This document shows positions 28,357-37,071 of a DNA stretch of 64,000 nt, one piece after another. Position numbers and translations under genes: made by a program. The DNA lies in assembly GCA_965140765.1 (NCBI GenBank), contig OZ223309.1, positions 2,976,001 to 3,040,000 on the forward strand, written 5' to 3'. The stretch's first letter is position 1, and each line of letters begins with the position of its first letter. This DNA is from Sunxiuqinia sp963678245. GTDB taxonomy: Bacteria > Bacteroidota > Bacteroidia > Bacteroidales > Prolixibacteraceae. The notes under the pieces were generated by a model. It was not told the origin of the DNA and did not search any database. It saw nothing but the letters and a program-made list of their open reading frames with translations.

Positions 28357-29619
28357 ATGATATTTTTAGCAGCTCAAGCTACAGTGGTTATTACCAGTAT
28401 CGCCGTCTTTCTATTGATGGTGATCCTACTGGTTTCAATCTTACTGTTTGTCAAACAAAAGTTAACCCCATCGGGTGTTGTTAAAGTTGATATAAATAAA
28501 GGCGATACAGTACTTGAAACCAATCCTGGCGACACCCTGTTAACCACTTTGGGAAATAACAAGATCTTCCTTCCATCAGCATGTGGTGGTGGTGGTACTT
28601 GCGCCATGTGTCGTTGCCAGGTGGTCGATGGTGGAGGTTCAATTCTTCCAACCGAAACCGGTTACTTCACCCGTAAAGAGCAGAATGACAATTGGCGTTT
28701 AGCTTGTCAGGTAAAAGTAAAAGAAGACATGGAATTGAAGATTCCTCAGGAAATTATGGGAATCAAAAAATGGGAATGCGAAGTGGTTTCCAACGACAAC
28801 GTGGCAACCTATATTAAAGAGTTTGTGGTGAAGTTACCTGAAGGTGAAAACTTAGATTTCAAATCAGGTGGCTATATTCAAATTGATGTCCCTAAAATTG
28901 ATGTTGATTTTAAAGACATTGAAGTTGATGACAAGTTTAAACCTGAATGGGAACAATTCAACCTATTCGATTTGAAAATGAAAAACCCGGAACCAACATT
29001 TCGTGCTTATTCAATGGCTAACCACCCTGCCGAAGGAAATATTGTAATGCTTAATATCCGTATTGCAACTCCTCCTTTCGACCGTGTTAATGGAGGTTTC
29101 CAAAAGCTAAATCCTGGTATTTGTTCTTCTTACATCTTCTCACGTAAACCAGGTGACAAGGTGACAATTTCAGGCCCTTATGGAGAGTTCTTTTTAAAGG
29201 ACAATGATAACGAAATGATGTTTATTGGTGGTGGTGCAGGTATGGCTCCCATGCGTTCGCACTTGTTTCACCTATTTCACACCCTGAAAGAATCAGATAA
29301 GAAAATTACTTTTTGGTATGGTGCCCGTTCCTGGAGAGAAGTTTTTTACTACGATCAATTCCGGGACATTGAAGAAAAGTACCCGAATTTCTCATTCCAC
29401 TTAGCTTTATCCGACCCTCAACCCGAGGACAACTGGGATGGGCCTAAAGGGTTTATCCACCAAGTAATTCATGATATGTACTTGGGTAAACACGATGAAC
29501 CGGAAGAAATTGATTACTATTTGTGTGGCCCTCCAATGATGAACGATGCCGTTCAGAAAATGCTTTATGATTTAGGAGTTCCTGACGAAAATGTAATGTT
29601 TGATGACTTTGGAAGCTAA
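28357..29619 (+). CDS. nqrF: Na+-translocating NADH:quinone reductase subunit F
   Basis: Electron-entry subunit (420 residues). A transmembrane helix (about 10-30) is followed by a [2Fe-2S] ferredoxin domain with Cys about 76, 82 and 85 in ACGGGGTCAMCRC and a fourth in RLACQV near 117. The FAD domain shows RAYSMANHPAE near 217 and the NADH domain shows FIGGGAGMAPMRSH near 290 and DYYLCGPPMMNDAV near 390. Last gene of the operon, ending 25 bases before a strong terminator. Confidence 0.97.
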   Translation: MIFLAAQATVVITSIAVFLLMVILLVSILLFVKQKLTPSGVVKVDINKGDTVLETNPGDTLLTTLGNNKIFLPSACGGGGTCAMCRCQVVDGGGSILPTETGYFTRKEQNDNWRLACQVKVKEDMELKIPQEIMGIKKWECEVVSNDNVATYIKEFVVKLPEGENLDFKSGGYIQIDVPKIDVDFKDIEVDDKFKPEWEQFNLFDLKMKNPEPTFRAYSMANHPAEGNIVMLNIRIATPPFDRVNGGFQKLNPGICSSYIFSRKPGDKVTISGPYGEFFLKDNDNEMMFIGGGAGMAPMRSHLFHLFHTLKESDKKITFWYGARSWREVFYYDQFRDIEEKYPNFSFHLALSDPQPEDNWDGPKGFIHQVIHDMYLGKHDEPEEIDYYLCGPPMMNDAVQKMLYDLGVPDENVMFDDFGS

Positions 29620-29644
29620 TTCCAGAAATCGAAAAAAATACAGA

Positions 29645-29678
29645 GAGCTTTCAACTACGGTTGGAAGCTCTTTTTTTT
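29645..29678 (+). terminator. Rho-independent terminator of the nqr operon
   Basis: An 11-bp stem (GAGCTTTCAAC with GTTGGAAGCTC, one G-U pair) around TACG is followed by eight T. Its T run touches the stop codon of the opposing tadA gene. Confidence 0.88.
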
Positions 29679-30117
29679 ATCTCTTATCCTGAAAAAAGGC
29701 AGTCATCAAATCTCCACAATCTTCGGCCATCACCCCGCTTACCAACTCGGTTTTTGGATGAAGAGCTTTGGATGCGAATTTTGAGAAACCTCTTTTCTCA
29801 TCAGAGGCTCCAAAAACAAGCTTCCCCAACTGAGCCCATCCGAGTGCTCCAGCGCACATCGTACAAGGCTCAAGGGTCACATAAAGTGTACATTCATTCA
29901 GGTATTTTCCACCCAAAAGATTTGCCGCAGCAGTAATTGCCTGCATTTCGGCATGTGCAGTCACATCTGTCAACGTTTCGGTCAAGTTATGTGCACGAGC
30001 AATAACCCGATTTTGAGCAACCACCACAGCACCAACAGGAATTTCACCTTCGTCGTAAGCAAGCTGAGCTTCCTGAAAGGCTTTCTTCATAAAGTATATA
30101 TCGTCAAAAGGCTCCAT
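29677..30117 (-). CDS. tadA: tRNA adenosine(34) deaminase / nucleoside deaminase
   Basis: Zinc-dependent deaminase of 146 residues that probably converts A34 of tRNA-Arg(ACG) to inosine. The active site is visible: TAHAEMQAI near residue 54 (zinc His and proton-shuttle Glu) and EPCTMCAGAL near 84 (two zinc Cys). GEIPVGAVVV near 23 is the usual start of the fold. Guanine deaminase is the main alternative in this superfamily, but length and VTLEPCTMC favour TadA. Confidence 0.88.
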   Translation of the reverse strand: MEPFDDIYFMKKAFQEAQLAYDEGEIPVGAVVVAQNRVIARAHNLTETLTDVTAHAEMQAITAAANLLGGKYLNECTLYVTLEPCTMCAGALGWAQLGKLVFGASDEKRGFSKFASKALHPKTELVSGVMAEDCGDLMTAFFQDKR

Positions 30118-30175
30118 GTTTTAAATCCATTCAGAATTAATCACAAACCTACAATTTTAATTGCTAAAATCTCCT

Positions 30176-30183
30176 TATTTTTG
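30176..30183 (+). promoter_or_regulatory. Candidate -7 box for aspS
   Basis: TATTTTTG matches TAnnTTTG and lies 25 bases before the aspS start. The -33 region lacks a TTTG at 19-21 bases. Confidence 0.45.
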
Positions 30184-30208
30184 CTCCCAAACAAAAACGA
30201 ACAAAGAT

Positions 30209-31969
30209 ATGTACAGAACACATACATGTGGTGAATTACGACTGGAAAACCAAGGAAACGAAGTAACTCTTGCTGGCTGGGTGCAACGCAAACGTGGATT
30301 GGGTGGAATGACATTTGTAGATCTTCGCGATCGATATGGGATTACACAATTGGTATTTGACGAAACCTCTTCGGACGATATTACAAATCAACTCAAAAAG
30401 CTTGGCCGCGAATTCGTCATTCAAACTACTGGCATTGTTCGTGAACGAAGCAGCAAAAACAACAACATTCCTACGGGAGAAGTTGAAATTGATGTTAAAA
30501 GCTTGAAAGTACTAAGCCCATCAGCAGTTCCTCCATTTACAATTGAAGATGAAAGTGATGGTGGTGACGATATCCGAATGAAATATCGCTACCTGGATTT
30601 ACGTAGAAATCCGGTGCGTGAAAACTTGATTTTACGATCGAAAATGGCACATGCGGTTCGTTCCTATTTGAATGAACTGGATTTTATTGAGACAGAAACT
30701 CCTGTTTTAATTAAATCGACTCCGGAAGGTGCTCGTGACTTTGTTGTGCCAAGTCGCATGAACGAAGGTGAATTTTACGCATTACCACAATCTCCACAGC
30801 AATTCAAACAATTATTGATGGTTGGCGGATTTGACCGTTATTATCAAATCGTAAAGTGCTTCCGCGATGAAGACCTTCGTGCCGACCGTCAGCCTGAATT
30901 TACACAAATCGACTGTGAAATGGCTTTCGTAGAGCAGGAAGATGTATTGAATACTTTTGAAGGATTGACCAGATACATGTTCAAGGAAATTAAACATATA
31001 GAAATTCAGGAATTTCCTCGCATGCCCTATTCTGAAGCCATTGCAAAATATGGATCAGACAAGCCAGACACCCGTTTTGAGATGTTGATTAGCGACTTGA
31101 CTGAAGTTGTAAAAGGAAATGATTTTAAAGTGTTTGATGAAGCTGAATTCATTGGAGCAATTTGTGCTAAAGGCTGTATTGAATACACTCGTAAACAACT
31201 AGATGCATTGACCAACTGGGTAAAACGTCCTCAAGTTGGAGCAAAAGGATTGGTTTACGTAAAATGCAACAAAGATGGTTCTTTCAAATCGTCGGTTGAC
31301 AAGTTCTATTCTCAAGAAGATTTAAAAAATTGGGCAGATGCAACCGGAGCAAAAGCCGGTGATTTGATTCTGGTACTCTCAGGAGTTAAATCCGATATGC
31401 TGGATGCTCTTGGAGCTCTTCGCTTAGAAATGGGGAAACAGCTCGGGTTAATGGATAAAAACACGTTTAATCCACTTTGGGTTATTGATTTCCCACTATT
31501 GGAATGGGACGAGGACACAAAACGCCATTATGCGATGCACCACCCATTTACCGCACCTAAGCCAGAAGATATTAACCTACTAGACACCGACCCCGGAAAA
31601 GTTCGCGCCAATGCCTATGACTTGGTTATTAATGGGGTTGAAATCGGAGGTGGTTCTGTTCGTATTTTTAACTCAGAACTGCAAGCCAAAATGTTCAGTT
31701 TACTTGGATTCACGAAAGAGGAAGCTGACGCCCAATTTGGATTCCTAATGAATGCATTCAAATATGGAGCACCGCCACATGCCGGAATAGCGTTTGGATT
31801 TGATCGCCTGGTTTCTCTGATTGCCGGACTAGACTCTATCCGTGACGTCATCGCATTCCCGAAAAACAATGCCGGACGCGATGTGATGATTGATTCACCA
31901 TCTCCGATTGCTAAAGAGCAGTTAGATGAACTGAACTTAATGCTTGATTTAAAAGCAAAAAAGAACTAA
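30209..31969 (+). CDS. aspS: Aspartyl-tRNA synthetase
   Basis: Class II synthetase, 586 residues from the ATG at 30209 (MYRTHTCGEL); an upstream TTG frame is non-conserved in character. The OB-fold anticodon domain (1-110) includes VTLAGWVQRKRGLGGMTFVD. Class II motif 2 is FRDEDLRADRQPEFTQID near 225, and motif 3 is GIAFGFDRLVSLIAG near 530. The bacterial insertion domain (about 290-420) is present, so this is the bacterial, not the archaeal, type. It has its own promoter box and terminator. Confidence 0.97.
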   Translation: MYRTHTCGELRLENQGNEVTLAGWVQRKRGLGGMTFVDLRDRYGITQLVFDETSSDDITNQLKKLGREFVIQTTGIVRERSSKNNNIPTGEVEIDVKSLKVLSPSAVPPFTIEDESDGGDDIRMKYRYLDLRRNPVRENLILRSKMAHAVRSYLNELDFIETETPVLIKSTPEGARDFVVPSRMNEGEFYALPQSPQQFKQLLMVGGFDRYYQIVKCFRDEDLRADRQPEFTQIDCEMAFVEQEDVLNTFEGLTRYMFKEIKHIEIQEFPRMPYSEAIAKYGSDKPDTRFEMLISDLTEVVKGNDFKVFDEAEFIGAICAKGCIEYTRKQLDALTNWVKRPQVGAKGLVYVKCNKDGSFKSSVDKFYSQEDLKNWADATGAKAGDLILVLSGVKSDMLDALGALRLEMGKQLGLMDKNTFNPLWVIDFPLLEWDEDTKRHYAMHHPFTAPKPEDINLLDTDPGKVRANAYDLVINGVEIGGGSVRIFNSELQAKMFSLLGFTKEEADAQFGFLMNAFKYGAPPHAGIAFGFDRLVSLIAGLDSIRDVIAFPKNNAGRDVMIDSPSPIAKEQLDELNLMLDLKAKKN

Positions 31970-31993
31970 ATAGCAATAAGATTATATGGTATG

Positions 31994-32018
31994 AAGGGAG
32001 CTAGCAGCTCCCTTTTTT
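31994..32018 (+). terminator. Rho-independent terminator of aspS
   Basis: A 9-bp perfect stem (AAGGGAGCT with AGCTCCCTT) around a 3-base loop, the descending arm running straight into T residues. It begins 24 bases after the aspS stop and abuts the end of the opposing cupin gene. Confidence 0.85.
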
Positions 32019-32355
32019 ATTTCAGAAAATCCTCACGAATCGGATTAAAGCTATCAACCAAACGGGCCGTTTCTGACAGCAATTGAATGGTATGGGGTAC
32101 ACCAGAAGGCACTGCAAACATATCGCCTGCTACAAGTTCCTTCGGCTCTTCACCATCGCAGAAAAAGATGATTTTACCATCTGCAATATACGATGTTTGT
32201 TCATGCGAATGACTATGTTTGGGCTCTGGGTCAGCCCACGGCCCATCAGTAAAGTCGATTAAAACTGTCATTAAAGTATCTGTGTGAATAATTTTTCGAT
32301 TTAATCCTTCCCTTACAATTTCGTAAGGCACCTCTTCAAATTTTAATATCGCCAT
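32017..32355 (-). CDS. Small cupin-domain protein
   Basis: Single-domain cupin of 112 residues from the ATG at 32355 (MAILKFEEVPYE); a longer frame to 32409 would run through the upstream terminator and is unlikely. The two cupin motifs are partly visible: PKHSHSHEQTSYIADGKI near 62 with the metal-binding His residues and Glu, and VPSGVPHTIQLL near 90 with the last His. It may bind a metal and a small ligand. Function unknown; no operon partner. Confidence 0.82.
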   Translation of the reverse strand: MAILKFEEVPYEIVREGLNRKIIHTDTLMTVLIDFTDGPWADPEPKHSHSHEQTSYIADGKIIFFCDGEEPKELVAGDMFAVPSGVPHTIQLLSETARLVDSFNPIREDFLK

Positions 32356-32374
32356 AATTTCTACTTTTACTATG

Positions 32375-32406
32375 ATAAAAAAGGGAGAACTAAACAGCTC
32401 TCCCTT
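32375..32406 (-). terminator. Rho-independent terminator of the exb operon
   Basis: Leftward, an 8-bp perfect stem (AAGGGAGA/TCTCCCTT arms at 32381-32388 and 32399-32406) is followed by six T and lies 21 bases after the last exbD stop. Confidence 0.82.
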
Positions 32407-32426
32407 CAAATATCTGATAACTCAAA

Positions 32427-32900
32427 TTATCTTTCTTCCGCCTTTTTCCGTGATGAATAGTTGATATGCAAAGCAGCTGCCTTACGCAGTTCTTGCTTAA
32501 TATCGGTAACGATACCCATCTTGGTGTATTCATCTACTTTAAGCGAGGTAATCATAAAAGGCACCTCTGCTTCATCTCGAGCTTCACGTTCAGCTGTAAT
32601 GTAATCAGGAATATCTGACACTTTAGCAAACTGATCATTCAACTGGATACGAGGTTCAGAACCAAATACACTTTGGTATTGCTTAAAGGGAGTTCCTACA
32701 TAAATATAACTCACCAACGATTTCTTTTCCAACTTCGATAATTCTGTTGCTGAAGGGACTGTTACCTGTACCTTCATAGTCACCTCGCGCATGGTTGTAC
32801 TAACCATGAAGAAGAATAACAACATAAATACAATGTCGGGCAATGAAGCCGTAGAAATCGGTGGTAATTCTTTAGTATCATTCTTTCTAAACTTCGACAT
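32427..32900 (-). CDS. exbD: Biopolymer transporter ExbD (second copy)
   Basis: Stator-type subunit of the TonB-energising proton channel. A short cytoplasmic start leads to one transmembrane helix with the conserved proton-carrying Asp in SLPDIVFMLLFFFMVSTTM (about 19-37), followed by a periplasmic domain to residue 157. The gene starts one base after the preceding exbD, and the two proteins are only distantly alike outside the helix, so they may form a mixed dimer. Last gene of the operon. Confidence 0.9.
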   Translation of the reverse strand: MSKFRKNDTKELPPISTASLPDIVFMLLFFFMVSTTMREVTMKVQVTVPSATELSKLEKKSLVSYIYVGTPFKQYQSVFGSEPRIQLNDQFAKVSDIPDYITAEREARDEAEVPFMITSLKVDEYTKMGIVTDIKQELRKAAALHINYSSRKKAEER

Positions 32901-32901
32901 A

Positions 32902-33480
32902 CTAATTTCCTCCCACTTTTTTAGGTTCTGCTTCTGAGATCCGAGATGGATAAATATCTTTTATCGCACCTTGCTGATCACTATCAAGTTTTTCATAAGG
33001 CTTGCCAAACTTTTGTTTTGCAAGTTCTTCTCTTAGCTCGTTAATGGCACCTACCAACTCGTTTTGCACAGCGATGTATGTCCCATATTGAGTTCCAACG
33101 TCATTCCTCAACGAAATAACCCCTTTCGTAATTTCTACCTGCCCAAAAAAGTCTACAGTTTCAATCTTTTTTTCTGGCAGATCTTCGTCATTGTAAGGGT
33201 TAGCCATAAATTCCTTGGCTTTATCACGTAGTTCATCAATATCGGTTATTTCACCTTCAACTAGTAATTGGTTATTGGCGTTTACCAAAACCACAAAAAC
33301 GTTACGTTCTTTAATTGGAGGTGTATCATCTTCTTCTTGATCCTCTGGAGGCATTGGAGGAAGACGACGTTCTAATCCGCTGTCAACATCCATCGTGGTA
33401 GTTACCAGGAAAAAGATCAACAACATAAAAGCAATATCAGCCAAAGATGCTGCCGGTATTTCGGGTATTTTTTTTGCCAT
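32902..33480 (-). CDS. exbD: Biopolymer transporter ExbD (first copy)
   Basis: ExbD-family protein of 192 residues. The transmembrane helix with the conserved Asp is SLADIAFMLLIFFLVTTTM (about 12-30), and a larger periplasmic domain than usual follows, with an acidic, Pro-rich linker (PPMPPEDQEEDD, about 41-52). Tandem, different exbD genes are common in Bacteroidota tonB-linked operons. Lies between the 151-residue membrane protein and the second exbD. Confidence 0.9.
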   Translation of the reverse strand: MAKKIPEIPAASLADIAFMLLIFFLVTTTMDVDSGLERRLPPMPPEDQEEDDTPPIKERNVFVVLVNANNQLLVEGEITDIDELRDKAKEFMANPYNDEDLPEKKIETVDFFGQVEITKGVISLRNDVGTQYGTYIAVQNELVGAINELREELAKQKFGKPYEKLDSDQQGAIKDIYPSRISEAEPKKVGGN

Positions 33481-33517
33481 AATATTATTTCTTCCTGTTT
33501 TTAGTCACCACAATGGT

Positions 33518-33973
33518 TTATTTAAAAATACGAAAGACAGCTGATCCTGCGATAGACAGAATCGTAAGTCCTAGTAATATATAAGTTGCATAAAGAGTTG
33601 TTCCAACCCACTTCGATACCGTAGTATTTAAAGTTCCTTCTGCAACAAATTTATCAACTCCGTAAAATTGTGGAATAGCGTCAGAAGCAATAAAATATGA
33701 AATAGCTAAAACAACTCCAGAAAAAACCAGAGCCATAGCACCTTTCTTTGCAGCTTCTTTATCTGTAAATGTGTGATACAATGCGAACACAATAGCCAAT
33801 ACGGCCCCTACACCTAGTAGAATGTAAGACCATGTTAAATTGGTATTGATCCAGGCACCCATAGTGGGATCAGCTTCGTTCTCCGATATATTGGTCATCA
33901 TAGACACAATCAGAACTGCTGAAACTCCTAAAAGCACCCACAATACAATGGATAATACTTTTTCTAGCTTCAT
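33518..33973 (-). CDS. Uncharacterised four-helix membrane protein in the exb operon
   Basis: A 151-residue protein with four predicted transmembrane helices (about 5-25, 48-66, 78-96, 128-148) and two short outside loops. I recognise no enzyme motif. It sits between exbB and exbD with gaps of eight and 37 bases, so it is very probably cotranscribed and may help assemble or regulate the proton channel. The helices carry few charged residues apart from the start of helix three. Confidence 0.75.
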   Translation of the reverse strand: MKLEKVLSIVLWVLLGVSAVLIVSMMTNISENEADPTMGAWINTNLTWSYILLGVGAVLAIVFALYHTFTDKEAAKKGAMALVFSGVVLAISYFIASDAIPQFYGVDKFVAEGTLNTTVSKWVGTTLYATYILLGLTILSIAGSAVFRIFK

Positions 33974-33981
33974 AAGTCTAA

Positions 33982-34809
33982 TTATTTTTTAAGATTGTGT
34001 TTTACCAAAATGTCGATCAAAGAGATAGAAGCATCTTCCATATTGTTGATAATGCTGTCAATTTTCGCGATACAATAGTTGTAGAAGATTTGAAGAATAA
34101 TCGCAACTACAAGACCTGATACAGTAGTAATCAAAGCTACTTTAATACCACCAGCAACCAAAGACGGGCTGATATCTCCGGCAACTTCAATCGCATCGAA
34201 GGCAGCAATCATACCAATTACAGTACCCATGAAACCAAGCATCGGTGCAAGAGCGATAAATAACGAAATCCAGCTCAATCCTTTTTCCAACAATCCAGCT
34301 TGAACGCCACCGTATGAAACAACTGTTTTTTCGACCACATCCAAACCTTCATCTGAGCGGTCTAAACCTTGGTAGAAAATACTGGCAACTGGTCCTCGAG
34401 TGTTACGACATACTTCTTTAGCTGCCTCAACGCCACCATTATCAAGAGCTTCTTCAACATTCACCAACAATTTTTTAGTGTTTGTAGTTGATAAGTTTAG
34501 ATAAATAACTCGCTCAAGAGCTAACGCAAGACCCAAAATCAAAGAAATCAATACAGTTGACATGAACGTTGGACCACCTTCAATAAATTTTTGTTTCAAC
34601 TGACTGTGTAATGATTTTCCGGCTTCAGCTTCAGCTGCTGCTTCCTCTTCAGCATCGGCTGTTAAATCAACGGCAGGAGCAGTTTCTTCTGCTGCTACTT
34701 GTTCTGTTGCTGGCGTGTCTTCTGCTTGATCCTGAGCAACAACATTGTTCGATGCTCCAACATAAAGCATCCCAAAAACTGCTATAAACGCAAATAGTTT
34801 TTTCATCAT
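33982..34809 (-). CDS. exbB: MotA/TolQ/ExbB proton channel protein with acidic N-terminal extension
   Basis: ExbB-type channel subunit (275 residues) that, with ExbD, uses the proton gradient to drive TonB-dependent outer-membrane transport. A signal-peptide-like start ends near residue 25 (VVAQ), followed by an Ala/Glu-rich periplasmic segment (about 26-65) and then the three helices of the family. The signature region EKGLSWISLFIALAPMLGFMGTVIGMIAAF (about 175-204) is intact. First gene of a four-gene operon (exbB, membrane protein, exbD, exbD) that ends in a terminator at 32375-32406. Confidence 0.92.
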   Translation of the reverse strand: MMKKLFAFIAVFGMLYVGASNNVVAQDQAEDTPATEQVAAEETAPAVDLTADAEEEAAAEAEAGKSLHSQLKQKFIEGGPTFMSTVLISLILGLALALERVIYLNLSTTNTKKLLVNVEEALDNGGVEAAKEVCRNTRGPVASIFYQGLDRSDEGLDVVEKTVVSYGGVQAGLLEKGLSWISLFIALAPMLGFMGTVIGMIAAFDAIEVAGDISPSLVAGGIKVALITTVSGLVVAIILQIFYNYCIAKIDSIINNMEDASISLIDILVKHNLKK

Positions 34810-34963
34810 TGGTTGAATTTTAATTAGTAAATCTTCTGAATTTTTAAGTTTATAATACTATTTGTTTTTTGTTCTTAATCTATAAGACGAGTGAATTATA
34901 ATCGATATCTGTTTTTTCAAACTTTTTTATCATCCTGTTAATTAAAACAATGGCCCTTGTCGG

Positions 34964-35051
34964 CGGAGAGAGAGGGATTCGAACCCTCGGTACCCTTTAG
35001 GGGTACACACGCTTTCCAGGCGTGCCAGTTAAGCCACTCCTGCACCTCTCC
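34964..35051 (-). tRNA. tRNA-Ser (anticodon GGA)
   Basis: Folds as a class II tRNA of 88 bases. Acceptor arms GGAGAGG and TCTCTCC pair with one G-U; the anticodon arm is CACGC-CTGGAAA-GCGTG with anticodon GGA; a long variable arm (GTACCCC/GGGTAC) is present as in serine tRNAs; the T arm is GAGGG-TTCGAAT-CCCTC. The 3' CCA is not encoded, as is common in this phylum. Confidence 0.96.
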
Positions 35052-35117
35052 AATCATTTTGGAAGCCAAAATTTTTCAGGGCTGCAAAATACAAAAAAAA
35101 TGTGAAATAAAAATACG

Positions 35118-36146
35118 CTACTCACTTATTTCACCACTCAAATTTTTCCTCAAATGCAACTTGATATCATCATGCCCCAAGCCTTGTCCAAGCAAAAACA
35201 TAAGCTTGGTTACTGCTGCTTCCGTCGTCATATCTTTGCCACTTATCACACCCATTTTTTTTAACTCCCGACTGGTCTGATATTGCCCCATTTTAACGGT
35301 ACCACCCTGACATTGCGAAACATTAACACAAATAATGTTTCGTCTAAGTGCTTTCCTTACCGCTCTTAACAACCAGCTTGCCGTTTGAACATTTCCCGAG
35401 CCAAAAGTCTCCAGAACTACTCCCCTAATTGATGGTATACATAATACATACTCAATAATCTCACGATTCATACCCGGGAAAAATTTCAAAATCACCACAT
35501 GATCATCGAAATTGGGACTAATTTTTAATATTCCTTTCTTTTCTGAATGGTAAATATTCTCATGAAAAAACTTAATATCGACTCCGGCTTTTGCTAATAT
35601 CGGATAGTTGACCGAATCAAAAGCACTAAAATGATCAGCATGCCTTTTCGTAACCCGGTTTCCCCGGTACAACTTATTATCAAAATAAACTGAAACTTCT
35701 GGAACAATAGCCATGCCATTATCCTGCGCCGCAGCAATTTCTATAGCAGTTATTAAATTTTCTTTTCCATCAGTCCGCAACACACCTATTGGTAATTGGG
35801 AGCCGGTCATTACAACCGGCTTATCCAAATTCTCAAGCATGTAACTCAATGCCGAAGCCGTGTATGCCATCGTATCGGTTCCGTGTAAAACAACAAAGCC
35901 ATCGAATTTACCATAGTTTCGCTGAATCATTTTTGCCAAGCGAGCCCAGGTCTTTGGCGACATATCAGACGAATCAATAGGCGGATTAAATGCGATAGTC
36001 TCTAGATGGCAACCTAATCGTCTGATTTCAGGAACTTCATCAGCGATTTGATCAAACCGAACCGGAGCCAAAGCGCCACGTCCATTTTTTTGAACCATTC
36101 CGATAGTACCGCCAGTATAGATTATGAGTATAGATTTATTTTCCAC
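35118..36146 (-). CDS. ansA: Type I (cytoplasmic) L-asparaginase
   Basis: Converts asparagine to aspartate and ammonia. The 342-residue protein has both catalytic triad segments: IIYTGGTIGMV near 8 (nucleophile Thr) and VVLHGTDTMAYTASAL near 85 (second Thr, Asp), and later ENLITAIEIA. There is no signal peptide, which fits the low-affinity cytoplasmic form. The start is a GTG at 36146 preceded by a GAGG-like ribosome site; there is no ATG nearby in frame. Confidence 0.93.
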   Translation of the reverse strand: MENKSILIIYTGGTIGMVQKNGRGALAPVRFDQIADEVPEIRRLGCHLETIAFNPPIDSSDMSPKTWARLAKMIQRNYGKFDGFVVLHGTDTMAYTASALSYMLENLDKPVVMTGSQLPIGVLRTDGKENLITAIEIAAAQDNGMAIVPEVSVYFDNKLYRGNRVTKRHADHFSAFDSVNYPILAKAGVDIKFFHENIYHSEKKGILKISPNFDDHVVILKFFPGMNREIIEYVLCIPSIRGVVLETFGSGNVQTASWLLRAVRKALRRNIICVNVSQCQGGTVKMGQYQTSRELKKMGVISGKDMTTEAAVTKLMFLLGQGLGHDDIKLHLRKNLSGEISE

Positions 36147-36192
36147 CTCAACTTAATTTAATAGGTGCACAAATGTAAAGAAAGAATTTGAA

Positions 36193-36957
36193 CTAAATCC
36201 CAAATAATTCAGTCGCATTAGCTGAAGTTACTTTAGCTACTTCATTAACTGAGATATCATGAAGTTCAGCAATTTTCCGTGCGATATGAATCAGATAAGA
36301 ACTTTCATTGCGTTTACCTCGAAATGGGACAGGCGTCAGGTAAGGTGCATCGGTTTCAAGGATTAGATGCTTGGGATCAATCTGCCCGATAACCTGATCC
36401 AGCCCACTATTTTTAAAGGTGACAATTCCTCCCACACCTATCTTAAATCCTTGCTCAATAACTTTTTTTGCTTGCTCAGTTGTTCCTGTAAAACTATGGA
36501 ATACACCATTTAAATCGTTATTATTTTCCTGCTCTACAATGGCAAAGACTTCATCAAAAGACTCCCGAACATGCAACACAGCCGGCAACTTATATTCTTT
36601 AGCCAACTTCAGTTGTTGCCTAAAAGCAATCGACTGTTCCTCTAAATAAGTAGTTTCCCAATATAAATCAATTCCAATTTCCCCAATTCCATAGAAGGGT
36701 CTTCTTTTCAACCAAAATTTCACGAGTTCAAGTTCTTCCTGATAATCTTCGCTGACAGAAGTAGGATGTAAGCCCATCATCGGATAACAAATTTGAGGAT
36801 ACTGATCAGCCAGATCCAACATCTTCTTTATCGAGGAACTGTCTATATTGGGTAGCATTATTTTCCGAACATCATTGTCATAAGCCCTTGTTATTACTTC
36901 GTCAATGTCGTCTTTATAATCTTCGGAATAAATATGAGAATGTGTATCAATAAGCAT
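36193..36957 (-). CDS. TatD family metal-dependent hydrolase (DNase)
   Basis: TIM-barrel metal hydrolase of 254 residues from the ATG at 36957 (MLIDTHSHIY). TatD enzymes have Mg2+-dependent 3'-5' DNase activity and may act in DNA repair or RNA quality control. Metal ligands visible: THSHI near 4-8, GEIGIDLYW near 90, PAVLHVR near 125, GVFHSF near 150 and LILETDAPYLTPVP near 200. ATG codons at 36972 would extend it by five residues. It is 46 bases from ansA, so the pair may be cotranscribed. Confidence 0.93.
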   Translation of the reverse strand: MLIDTHSHIYSEDYKDDIDEVITRAYDNDVRKIMLPNIDSSSIKKMLDLADQYPQICYPMMGLHPTSVSEDYQEELELVKFWLKRRPFYGIGEIGIDLYWETTYLEEQSIAFRQQLKLAKEYKLPAVLHVRESFDEVFAIVEQENNNDLNGVFHSFTGTTEQAKKVIEQGFKIGVGGIVTFKNSGLDQVIGQIDPKHLILETDAPYLTPVPFRGKRNESSYLIHIARKIAELHDISVNEVAKVTSANATELFGI

Positions 36958-37071
36958 TTCAAGAATTTGCATCAAAGAAAACCAATTTGCCTTAGTTATC
37001 CTTAATCTGAATATTATCTAATTGATAAGTTCCTCAGAAATTTACTTCGTTCCGGCATAAATCCTCACTGA

